Assembly (NCBI GenBank): GCA_963712175.1
Contig: CAVQGZ010000012.1
Coordinates: 1 to 64,000 of the forward strand
DNA: 64,000 nucleotides
Source: CAVQGZ01 sp963712175
GTDB lineage: Bacteria; Actinomycetota; Actinomycetes; Jiangellales; Jiangellaceae
Direction of reading: 5' to 3'
Shown: in pieces, positions 27,384 through 35,691 of the stretch
How positions within the stretch are numbered: the first letter of the stretch is position 1
Layout: each line of letters starts with the position of its first letter
Notes under the pieces: generated by a model
What the model saw: only the letters and a program-made list of their open reading frames with translations
Database searches by the model: none
What the model was told of the DNA's origin: nothing
Translations under genes and position numbers: made by a program

Positions 27384-27754
27384 GCCGAATGGAGCCGGGT
27401 CGCCGGGTCGTGGTTCGCCGAGAGCCTCGCGCGCCGTCCACGTCGGTGCGGGCCGGCAGCCGGGACATCGACGAGCAGACCGCGCTGGGCGAGACGTACA
27501 TGCGCTCGCTCGTACGCACCCAGCTTCGCCTCGGGCTGGCCGCCCTGGCGGTCGTGATCGTGCCGCTCGCGCTCATCCCCGCCGTCCTCGCGGTCTTCCC
27601 CGCGTTGGGGCGCCTTGCCGTCGGACCGGTGCCGCTTCCCTGGTTGCTCCTGGGTGTGGTCATCTACCCGCTGCTCGTGCTGGTCGGGTGGCGCTACGTG
27701 CGCCAGGCCGAGCGGAACGAGGCGGCGTTCGAGCTCATCGTGACTCGGCAATGA
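27380..27754 (+). CDS. small two-TM membrane protein (DUF485-like partner of symporter)
   Basis: 124 aa. A basic cytoplasmic N-terminus (about 1-50) is followed by two transmembrane helices (LGLAALAVVIVPLALIPAVL and WLLLGVVIYPLLVLVGWRYV) and a short acidic tail. The architecture and place just before a sodium:solute symporter match DUF485/DUF4212-type accessory subunits, though sequence identity to them is not obvious. ATGA overlaps on both sides. Confidence 0.7.
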   Translation: MSRMEPGRRVVVRREPRAPSTSVRAGSRDIDEQTALGETYMRSLVRTQLRLGLAALAVVIVPLALIPAVLAVFPALGRLAVGPVPLPWLLLGVVIYPLLVLVGWRYVRQAERNEAAFELIVTRQ

Positions 27755-29520
27755 GCTCGCCGGTGAGTGCCGGGCTGGCGCTGGCGGCCATCGGCATGAC
27801 GGTGCTGGCGGCCGTGGCCATCGGGGCCTACGGCAACCGCGCCTCGCGCACCCCGAGCGACTTCTACGTCGCATCCAGGTCGGTCTCTCCCGGGCTGAAC
27901 GCCTCCGCGATCGGCGGGGAGTACCTGTCGGCTGCCAGCTTCCTGGGGATCGCCGGGCTGGTGCTGGCCTACGGCGTGGACATGCTCTGGTACCCGGTCG
28001 GCTACACCGTCGGGTACCTGCTGCTGCTGGTGCTGGTGGCCGCGCCGTTGCGTCGCTCCGGCGCCTTCACCATCCCCGACTTCGCCCAGGGCCGGCTGCA
28101 GTCGACGCGCGTGCGCGCGGTCGCCACCGCGCTGGTGGTGATCATCGGGTGGCTCTACCTGATCCCCCAGATGCAGGGTGCCGGGCTGACGCTCGGCACC
28201 GTGGTCGGCGCGCCCACCTGGGTCGGCGTGCTGACCGTCGGACTGGTGGTGCTGAGCGCTGTTGCCGGCGGCGGGATGCGCAGCATCACCCTCGTGCAAG
28301 CCTTCCAGTACTGGCTGAAGCTGTTCGCCATCGCGGTCCCCGTCTTCTTCCTCGTCGCAGCATGGCGCGCTGACGGGAGCCCGGACGTGCTGGCCGACAC
28401 CCCGCCGCAGTTCGGCGAGCGCACCACTGTGACGATGAGCAGCGAGGTCACGCTGACGATCGCCGACGCCGTCACGGTGCAGACCGCGGGGTCGGTGGAC
28501 GGTGAGCCGGTGCAGGGCCCGCTGCGCCTGCTCCCCGGGGAGTACACCGTAGGAGTCGACACGACGCTGGTCTTCCCAGCCGGTGCCACCGTTCCCGGCG
28601 TCGAGGCTGCCCCGGCGTTGTCGGGGGACGAGTGGGGATACCCACTGTCCAACGGTCAGAGCGAACCGCTGTACCGCGTCTACTCGCTGATGGTCGCCCT
28701 GTTCTTCGGCACGATGGGCCTGCCGCACGTCCTCGTGCGCTTCTACACCAACCCGGACGGACGGGCCGCGCGACGAACCGCCCTGACCGTGCTCGGCCTC
28801 GTCGGCATCTTCTACCTCACCCCCCCGATCTACGGGGCGCTGGGGCGCCTGTACACCCCGGAGCTTCTCATCACCGGACGAACCGACGCCGTCGTGCTCA
28901 CGCTGCCCACAGCCATGGTGGACGGCACCGGGGGTCAGCTGCTCGGCGCCCTGGTCGCGGCAGGAGCGTTCGCGGCCTTCCTGTCGACATCCTCCGGACT
29001 GGTCGTGTCGGTGGCCGGAGTTCTCTCCCAAGATGTGCTCGGGCGTCGCGGTGGATCACCACGCCGCACGTTCCGCCTCGCCACAGCCATCGCGGTACTC
29101 GTCCCGGTCCTGCTGACCCTGGCCAGCCAACGGCTCGGCGTCGCGAGCATGGTCGGGCTTGCGTTCGCGGTGGCCGCGTCCTCGTTCTGCCCGCTGCTGC
29201 TGCTCGGCATCTGGTGGCCGCGCCTCACCGCCCCCGGTGCGGTCGCCGGGCTTGTCAGCGGCGGGGGGCTCGCTGCCGCCGCTGTGCTCACGACGATCCT
29301 GCTCGGGCCGACCGACGGGTGGCTCGGGGCGCTGCTCGCTCAGCCAGCCGCCTGGTCGATGCCGCTAGCGTTCGTCACCATGGTTGTCGTGTCTCGGATG
29401 ACGCCGCGCGAGACCCCCGGCGGAGTCCAGCGCATCATGGTTCGCCTGCACACCCCAGAGTCGCTGGGCCTGGACCGTGGCGCCCGACTCACCGGACGGG
29501 GCGGACGGGGCGGACGGTGA
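27751..29520 (+). CDS. sodium:solute symporter, cation acetate/monocarboxylate type
   Basis: 589 aa, about 13 transmembrane helices, SSS family. Signatures include RTPSDFYVASRSVSPGLNASA near the N-terminus, ASFLGIAGLVLAYGVDMLWYP, GGGMRSITLVQAFQYWLKL, and FFGTMGLPHVLVRFYTNPDG, as in ActP/MctC acetate permeases. An extracytoplasmic insertion of about 95 residues (near 215-310) is rich in Thr/Val and polar. Regulated in all likelihood by the upstream two-component pair; acs lies 2.7 kb downstream, so imported acetate could be activated directly. Substrate is inferred. Confidence 0.9.
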   Translation: MSSPVSAGLALAAIGMTVLAAVAIGAYGNRASRTPSDFYVASRSVSPGLNASAIGGEYLSAASFLGIAGLVLAYGVDMLWYPVGYTVGYLLLLVLVAAPLRRSGAFTIPDFAQGRLQSTRVRAVATALVVIIGWLYLIPQMQGAGLTLGTVVGAPTWVGVLTVGLVVLSAVAGGGMRSITLVQAFQYWLKLFAIAVPVFFLVAAWRADGSPDVLADTPPQFGERTTVTMSSEVTLTIADAVTVQTAGSVDGEPVQGPLRLLPGEYTVGVDTTLVFPAGATVPGVEAAPALSGDEWGYPLSNGQSEPLYRVYSLMVALFFGTMGLPHVLVRFYTNPDGRAARRTALTVLGLVGIFYLTPPIYGALGRLYTPELLITGRTDAVVLTLPTAMVDGTGGQLLGALVAAGAFAAFLSTSSGLVVSVAGVLSQDVLGRRGGSPRRTFRLATAIAVLVPVLLTLASQRLGVASMVGLAFAVAASSFCPLLLLGIWWPRLTAPGAVAGLVSGGGLAAAAVLTTILLGPTDGWLGALLAQPAAWSMPLAFVTMVVVSRMTPRETPGGVQRIMVRLHTPESLGLDRGARLTGRGGRGGR

Positions 29521-30485
29521 GCGTGCCGCCGGGACAACCGTCGCCGACGACGCTGGCTGTGATGCAGCAGCTGGCCGACGAGCTCGCACCCATCGATGCC
29601 GTCGCCGGGCTGGCTGACCACTACGACCTGGTCACCCGCACCGCGCTCACCGAGGGCGAGGACGCCTTCGGCCCCCCGCCCGTCCCTTACGCCTGGCTGG
29701 CCCTCGGCTCGCACGCTCGCCGGGAGCCGTCGCTGGCCAGCGACCAGGACAACGCCATCGTCATGGCCACCGATGCCCCCGAGGCCAAGGCCTACGGCGA
29801 GAAGATCGCGTCGCACGTGGTCGACGCCCTGCACGAAGCCGGGCTGCGACGCTGCGACGGCGACTACATGGCCACCACCTGGAACCACAGCCTTGCCGAG
29901 TGGCAGACCATCTTGCGGCGGCGGTTCATCGACCCGAAGCCCGAGGACATCCTCGACGCCGACGTCTTCCTCGACCTTCGTCCGATCGCCGGCGACCTCG
30001 ACGTCTCCCCGCTGCAGGACATCATGGTCGGTGCGGCCGGCTCGACTCGCCTGCTGCAAGGGCTCGCAGCCTCAGCCGTGACGTACCCGTCCGGTCTCGG
30101 GCCCCTCGGCCGGCTGCGGCTGACGTCGGGGAAGGTGGACCTCAAGAAGGGCGGGCTGGCGCCGCTCACCATGATCGCCCGGACCTACAGCCTGGCATCG
30201 GGGTCCACGGCGGTCGGGACGCGAGAACGGCTGGCCGTCGCTGAGGAGTCCGAACAGCTGAGCGCCCGGGCCGCGGGGCGGCTGGGATTCGCCCACGCTC
30301 TGCTCACTCGCCTGCGGCTGAAGCACCAGCTGCGGTCGGCGAAGGCCGGGGAGCCCGTGACCGACCTGGTTCCGCCCAGCCGTATTCGGTGGGTGGACGA
30401 GCGGCTGCTGCGTCAGGCGTTCGACGCCATCCGCGAGGTGCAGCAGGCAACGGCCCTCCGGTTCAGGACCGACATGCACGGCTAG
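29517..30485 (+). CDS. DUF294 nucleotidyltransferase-like protein
   Basis: 322 aa. The N-terminal half has the Pol-beta-like nucleotidyltransferase motif LALGSHARREPSLASDQDNA (GS, RxE and DxD). The C-terminal half is the helical DUF294_C region (LTMIARTYSLASGS, RLRLKHQLRSAKAGEPV). Related to the GlnD/GlnE uridylyl/adenylyl transferase superfamily; in many bacteria such proteins carry CBS or cyclic-nucleotide domains, absent here. GTG start in a GTGA overlap with the symporter, so probably a signalling or modifying partner for it. Biochemical activity unknown. Confidence 0.85.
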   Translation: MSVPPGQPSPTTLAVMQQLADELAPIDAVAGLADHYDLVTRTALTEGEDAFGPPPVPYAWLALGSHARREPSLASDQDNAIVMATDAPEAKAYGEKIASHVVDALHEAGLRRCDGDYMATTWNHSLAEWQTILRRRFIDPKPEDILDADVFLDLRPIAGDLDVSPLQDIMVGAAGSTRLLQGLAASAVTYPSGLGPLGRLRLTSGKVDLKKGGLAPLTMIARTYSLASGSTAVGTRERLAVAEESEQLSARAAGRLGFAHALLTRLRLKHQLRSAKAGEPVTDLVPPSRIRWVDERLLRQAFDAIREVQQATALRFRTDMHG

Positions 30486-30506
30486 AAGGACACGACGGGA
30501 GGGTCC

Positions 30507-31997
30507 ATGCGACGCAGAACCACGCGCAAGGCGATGCTCATCGCCGGCTTCGCGGCGCTCGTGCCCGCGGTCACGGCCGCCGTTGTCATCCTGGATCTCG
30601 ACCCTGCCTCGCGCGAAGCCCTCGCCGAGGCCGCACGCCAGGAGTGGTGGGCGCTGGCCCTCGGTCTCGGCGCACTCGTCGGCGGCGTCTTCTGGATCAT
30701 GCGCGGCGGCTTGCACGCACACGACCAGGCCGCCCGTCGGCTGGCCTCGGCTGCCCGGACGGCCGCGACCGCCAACCCGGCCCACCGGGCCGACGACGAC
30801 GGACCGAGCGAGGCACACACCGAGGTCGCCGAGGCCATCAATGCCCTGGCCACCCGAGCAGAGCTGGCCGAACGGGCGGTGGACGATCGGGTGGCCGCCG
30901 CGCGGGCGGAGCTGGCCGCCGAGCGCGACCGGCTTGCCGCCGTCCTGGCCGACCTGGAGCTGCCGGTGATGGTCTGCACCCCCGACGGGATGGTGCTGCT
31001 GCTCAACGAGGCAGCCCGCAACGCCTGCGGCCGGCACAACTTCTTGGGTATCGGACGCTCGGTATTCTCCGTGCTCGACCGCGACGACCTCGCCGAACCC
31101 GTGCAGCGGGCGTTGCAGGGCGAGCGGCTCGAGGCCCCCGTCCGGTGCGGAGCGAGCACGCTCGACTTTCGCGTGGGGCCCGTCACCGAGGCCGGTCGCT
31201 TCTCCGGCTTCGTGCTGGTCGGGCCCGCACCGGTCAGTGCCGAGGCCACCACCGATGACAGGGCGGACGACGGCATCGGTCTCGTCGGCGCCGTGGAGGC
31301 GGACCCGGCACCGGCACCGCCGGCGCCCCGCCCGGTGGTCTACGACTTCAGGCTGCTCGACCTCGACGCCGGCGCACCGGGGGCCGACGACGACCTGCGG
31401 GCCCTGGCGTTCACGGTGCTCGACACCGAGACCACGGGGCTCGACCCCCGTGGTGGGGACGCGATCGTGTCGGTCGGCGCGGTGCGCGTGGATCGTTCCC
31501 GGGTCCGCGAGGACGACGTCCTCGACCGCCTGGTCGACCCCGCTCGACCCATCCCCGCGGTTGCGACGGCCGTTCACGGCATCACCGACGACATGGTGGC
31601 CGGGCGGTCGAGCCTGGCGACGGTCCTCGTCGACCTCTCGCGGTTCTCCGAGGACACGGTGCTGGTCGGCCACGACATTGCCTTCGACCTGGCCTTCCTG
31701 CGCCCAGCTGAGGCCGCGGCCGGCGTGGCGCTACCCGGGCGGGTGCTCGACATCCTGCTCCTGTCAGCCGTGCTGCACCCGGCCGAGGGCGAGAACCACT
31801 CCCTCGACGCGCTCGCTCGCCGCTACGGCGTGCCGGTGATCGGTCGCCACACTGCTCTGGGCGATGCCCTGGTGACGGCCGAGATCCTCGTCCACATGAT
31901 CTCCCAGCTCGCGGCGCAGGGCGTCACGACGTACGGCGATGCGGTCGCTGCCGCCTCAGCCACGACGCTCGCCAAACAGAGCGCCCGGCGCTTCTGA
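30507..31997 (+). CDS. membrane-anchored PAS-DEDDh exonuclease (DnaQ-like)
   Basis: 496 aa. Two N-terminal transmembrane helices (about 8-28 and 47-66), a helical/coiled stretch (105-148), a PAS-like domain (150-240; PVMVCTPDGMVLLLNEAARN), a Pro-rich linker, then an exonuclease domain with VLDTETTGLDP (Asp306, Glu308), HGITDDM, GHDIAFDLAFL and HTALGDA (DEDDh set). Although DnaQ-like, the membrane and PAS parts make replication proofreading unlikely; it is probably a signalling nuclease linked to the DUF294 protein and symporter. ATG 21 bp after the preceding stop. Confidence 0.88.
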   Translation: MRRRTTRKAMLIAGFAALVPAVTAAVVILDLDPASREALAEAARQEWWALALGLGALVGGVFWIMRGGLHAHDQAARRLASAARTAATANPAHRADDDGPSEAHTEVAEAINALATRAELAERAVDDRVAAARAELAAERDRLAAVLADLELPVMVCTPDGMVLLLNEAARNACGRHNFLGIGRSVFSVLDRDDLAEPVQRALQGERLEAPVRCGASTLDFRVGPVTEAGRFSGFVLVGPAPVSAEATTDDRADDGIGLVGAVEADPAPAPPAPRPVVYDFRLLDLDAGAPGADDDLRALAFTVLDTETTGLDPRGGDAIVSVGAVRVDRSRVREDDVLDRLVDPARPIPAVATAVHGITDDMVAGRSSLATVLVDLSRFSEDTVLVGHDIAFDLAFLRPAEAAAGVALPGRVLDILLLSAVLHPAEGENHSLDALARRYGVPVIGRHTALGDALVTAEILVHMISQLAAQGVTTYGDAVAAASATTLAKQSARRF

Positions 31998-32206
31998 CCG
32001 CTCGTCGCCACCGTGGCGCCGCTCGCCGCAGATCGCGACGCACCCGGAGTGCGCTGCCCCGGCGCGCTCCTAGCGTGCCAATCAGAGGCGATCCGCTGCC
32101 TCGGCGAGGACCGCCTGGATAGTCTCCGGGACGGGGGTCGCGGACCTCGATCCGTGGCTCCTGGCCCGGCACCGCGTACGAACCACCTCACCGCAAGGAG
32201 CCCGTC

Positions 32207-34168
32207 GTGACCTCCGAAGCCCTCGAGAACCTCCTGCACGAAGAGCGCACCTTCCCGCCGACGCCGGAGTTCGCCGCCCAGGCGAACGGGCAGCCCGCCC
32301 TCTACGAGCAGGCGGCAGCCGACCGCCTCGAGTTCTGGGAGGCCCAGGCTCGTGAGCTGGTGACGTGGGACACCGAGTGGACCCAGGTTCTCGACTGGAG
32401 CAACCCGCCCTTCGCCCGGTGGTTCGTCGGGGGCGAGCTCAACGTCGCCTACAACTGCGTGGACCGCCACGTCGAGGCCGGCCACGGCGAGCAGGTCGCC
32501 ATCCACTGGGTCGGTGAGCCAGCCGACGACACCCGCACGATCACCTACGCACAGCTGCAGGGCGAGGTGAACCGCGCCGCCAACGCCCTGGAGGCGCTGG
32601 GGGTGCGCAAGGGCGACCGCGTCGCGATCTACCTGCCGATGATCCCTGAGGCATCCATCGCGATGCTCGCCTGTGCCCGCATCGGCGCGGTCCACTCGGT
32701 CGTGTTCGGAGGGTTCTCGGCCGAGGCACTGCGCTCGCGCATCGAGGACGCCGAGGCCAAGGTGGTCATCACTGCCGACGGCGGCTATCGACGGGGCAAG
32801 CCAGCGGCGCTCAAGCCGGCCGTTGACGACGCGCTCGTCTCGGGTGCCGACAGCATCACCAACGTTCTCGTCGTCCGCCGGACGGGCCAGGACGTCGCCT
32901 GGACCACCGGTCGCGACGTCTGGTGGGACGAGTTCGTGGGTGCCCAGAGCGACGAGCACGCCTACACCCCGCACGACGCCGAGCACCCGCTGTTCATCCT
33001 CTACACGTCGGGGACGACCGGGAAGCCCAAGGGCATCAAGCACACCACCGGCGGCTACCTCACCCAGGTGGCCTACACGCACAAGTACGTGTTCGACCTG
33101 AAGCCGGACACGGACGTCTACTGGTGCACGGCTGACGTCGGCTGGGTGACCGGGCACAGCTACATCACGTACGGCCCGCTGGCCAACCGGGCGACTCAGG
33201 TGATGTACGAGGGCACACCCGACACCCCGACGAAGGGGAGACTGTGGGAGATCGTCCAGGAGTACGGGGTCACCATCTTCTACACCGCGCCCACGCTGAT
33301 CCGCACGATGATGAAGTGGGGCGCCGACATCCCCGCCGAGTACGACCTGTCCAGCCTGCGGGTGCTCGGGTCGGTCGGCGAGCCGATCAACCCCGAGGCC
33401 TGGATGTGGTACCGCGAGCACGTGGGCGGCAACCGATGCCCGATCGTGGACACCTGGTGGCAGACCGAGACCGGAGCGATCATGATCAGCCCGCTTCCGG
33501 GCGTGACCGCGGCCAAGCCTGGCTCGGCCCAGCGTCCGATTCCAGGCATCGCCGCCGACGTCATCGACGACCTCGGACAGTCCGTGCCTGACGGTGGTGG
33601 CGGCTACCTCGTGCTGAGCGAGCCGTGGCCAGCCATGCTCCGCACGATCTGGGGCGACGACCAGCGCTTCGTCGACACCTACTGGAGCCGGTTCGAGGGC
33701 ACGTACTTCGCCGGCGACGGGGCGAAGAAGGACGAGGACGGCGACCTGTGGCTGCTCGGTCGCGTGGACGACGTCATGAACGTCTCGGGGCACCGGATCT
33801 CGACGACGGAGGTGGAGTCTGCGCTGGTCTCGCATCCGGACGTGGCGGAGGCTGCGGTTGTCGGCGCGTCCGACCCCACGACAGGCCAGGGCATCGTTGC
33901 CTTCGTCATCCTTCGCGGCTCGGCGAGCGAGGGTGGGGACACGGTGACCGACCTGCGCAACCACGTGGCGAAGGAGATCGGCCCGATCGCCAAGCCACGG
34001 CAGATCATGATCGTCGGGGAGCTGCCCAAGACGCGCTCCGGCAAGATCATGCGTCGGCTGCTGCGCGACGTCGCCGAGAACCGCGAGGTCGGCGACGTGA
34101 CCACGCTGGCTGACTCGTCGGTCATGGACCTCATCAAGACCGGCCTCTCCAGCAGCGACGAGGGTTGA
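32207..34168 (+). CDS. acs: acetyl-CoA synthetase (AMP-forming)
   Basis: 653 aa. Converts acetate, ATP and CoA to acetyl-CoA. Family motifs: IYLPMIPEASIAMLACARIGA, P-loop YTSGTTGKPKGI, ADVGWVTGHSYITYGPL, DTWWQTETG and the C-terminal PKTRSGKIMRRLLR with the Lys that is the usual acetylation switch. GTG start with AAGGAG seven bases upstream. The 209-bp leader region contains possible -10 hexamers (TAGCGT at 32071, TAGTCT at 32120) but no Crp palindrome that I can see. Follows the symporter module and likely shares its physiology. Confidence 0.97.
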   Translation: MTSEALENLLHEERTFPPTPEFAAQANGQPALYEQAAADRLEFWEAQARELVTWDTEWTQVLDWSNPPFARWFVGGELNVAYNCVDRHVEAGHGEQVAIHWVGEPADDTRTITYAQLQGEVNRAANALEALGVRKGDRVAIYLPMIPEASIAMLACARIGAVHSVVFGGFSAEALRSRIEDAEAKVVITADGGYRRGKPAALKPAVDDALVSGADSITNVLVVRRTGQDVAWTTGRDVWWDEFVGAQSDEHAYTPHDAEHPLFILYTSGTTGKPKGIKHTTGGYLTQVAYTHKYVFDLKPDTDVYWCTADVGWVTGHSYITYGPLANRATQVMYEGTPDTPTKGRLWEIVQEYGVTIFYTAPTLIRTMMKWGADIPAEYDLSSLRVLGSVGEPINPEAWMWYREHVGGNRCPIVDTWWQTETGAIMISPLPGVTAAKPGSAQRPIPGIAADVIDDLGQSVPDGGGGYLVLSEPWPAMLRTIWGDDQRFVDTYWSRFEGTYFAGDGAKKDEDGDLWLLGRVDDVMNVSGHRISTTEVESALVSHPDVAEAAVVGASDPTTGQGIVAFVILRGSASEGGDTVTDLRNHVAKEIGPIAKPRQIMIVGELPKTRSGKIMRRLLRDVAENREVGDVTTLADSSVMDLIKTGLSSSDEG

Positions 34169-34220
34169 CCTCGCCGGTCCCGTCGACCCGAACCCAGGAT
34201 CGGGGTGTGTGCGGACTCGC

Positions 34221-34226
34221 TACGCT
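34221..34226 (+). promoter_or_regulatory. -10 hexamer TACGCT for the globin-cyclase pair
   Basis: TACGCT about 28 nt before the ATG at 34255, leaving room for the GGGAGG ribosome-binding site. Confidence 0.35.
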
Positions 34227-34254
34227 GCATGCACCGAGGCCTACGGGAGGTGCC

Positions 34255-34621
34255 ATGGCTGCGCAGACGCTGTACGAGCGCCACGGAGGCTTCTCCACAG
34301 TCCGCCGAGTGGTCTCCGACTTCTACGACCGGGTCCTGGACTCCGACGATGCTGGCGCCGTACTTCGCGCACACCGAGATGAAGCGGCAGATCGACCACC
34401 AGACCAAGTTCGTGTCGTTCCTGCTGGGGGGACCGACCAGCTACAGCGACGACCACATCGAGCGGGTGCACGCCAGGCTCGGGATCACGCTGCCCGACTT
34501 CGACGTCATGGTGACAACCATGTGCGAGACCCTGGAGGACCACGGCTTCGCCGACACCGAGGTCTCCGTCGTCGAGCAGGAGCTGCGACGTCGCGAGGGC
34601 ATCATCGTGACGAAGCGATGA
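34255..34621 (+). pseudogene. group I truncated hemoglobin, one frameshift
   Basis: About 121 codons. ATG with GGGAGG four bases upstream. The first frame gives TLYERHGGFSTVRRVVSDFYDRVLDSD and the neighbouring frame continues LAPYFAHTEMKRQIDHQTKF, VSFLLGGPTSY and IERVHARLGIT, then VEQELRRREGIIV. This is a trHbN-like heme protein (B10-region Tyr, E-helix LAPYF, proximal His in the H-x-x-H region), expected to bind O2 or NO. A single-base slip near 34347 joins the halves. The stop overlaps the cyclase ATG by 4 bp. Confidence 0.75.
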
Positions 34622-35687
34622 GTGCCGCGCCAAGCCACCTGTCGCGGGAGTTCCTCACCGAGCTGCTGAAGTCGGTCAACGCCATCGTCGCTGTTGCGGA
34701 CGCCGCCAGCTGGGAGCCGCTGCTGGAGACAGCACGCTTCTTCGAGCTGTTCCCTCCAGACCCTGCCGATCCCGACCAGGCCCTGTGGCACCGTGTCCCC
34801 GGCCTCGATGCGGACAAGGCTGCCGCGCGCATCGAGCGCGGACGTCCCTTCTCGGTGGACGTCGACACCCGTAGCGGTGCTCGCACCCTGTCGCTGGACG
34901 TGTCGGTCCACGGCTCGACGCTCGACGGACGCGACGTCGTCCTGCTCGAGGCGACGGACGTGACCAAGGCGACGAGAGGCCGAGTACATGCTCGACTCGT
35001 ACTCGCGCATGGCCGAGAAGAACGCCCGGGAGCTGCAGCGGGAGAAGGAACGCGCCGAGAAGCTGCTGCTGAACATCATGCCTCGCGCGGTCTTCGAGGA
35101 GATGAAGGACTTCGGCTCGGTCAGCCCGCAGCGCTTCGACGACGCGACGATCCTGATGCTCGACTTCGTGGACTTCACCGAGATGACCGTGTCGCAGAAC
35201 CCGGCGAACTGGTCTCCGAGCTCAACGACATCTTCTCGGCATTCGACCGAATCGTGGAGCTCTTCGGCTGCGAGCGGATGAAGACGATCGGGGACGCCTA
35301 CCTGGCGGTGTCCGGCCTTCCCGAGGCGCAACGACGACCACGCGCAAGCGGTCGCGACGAGTTGCCCTGCGGATGAAGCGCTACCTGGAGAAGCGCAACG
35401 AGTCTCGCCGCGAGCCGTGGCTGGGTCGCATCGGCATCCACAGCGGCCCGGTCGTCGGGTCCATCGTCGGCGTTCAGAAGTACGTCTACGACATCTTCGG
35501 GCCCGGGGTGAACATGGCCGCCCGGATGGAGGCCCTGGCCGACCCGATGCAGATCGTCGTCACGTCGACACCTACGCGCAAGATCAGCGACGAGTTCACC
35601 TGCACCGACCTCGGCGAGCACGACGTCAAGGGCTTCGGCGTCCAGCGGCTGTACTCACTGGACGCCGAGTGGTCGCACCGGCGCTAG
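34618..35687 (+). pseudogene. class III adenylate/guanylate cyclase, frameshifted
   Basis: About 355 codons. An N-terminal PAS-like region (about 10-120) and a helical signalling linker (ARELQREKERAEKLLLNIMP) precede the catalytic domain: metal Asp in LMLDFVDFTEM, base-selecting Lys and second metal Asp in RMKTIGDAYLAVSGLP, GIHSGPVVGSIVG, and YDIFGPGVNMAARME with the Asp, Asn and Arg. The Lys/Asp pair points to ATP as substrate. Frame slips are needed near 34975, 35205 and 35330. Translationally coupled to a truncated globin, which suggests gas-linked cAMP signalling to the Crp encoded at 46.4 kb; that link is inference. Confidence 0.85.
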
Positions 35688-35691
35688 TCCG

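Noticed and set aside
32000..32206. Crp site controlling acs
   Set aside because: No TGTG-N8-CACA-like palindrome could be found in the 209-bp upstream region.
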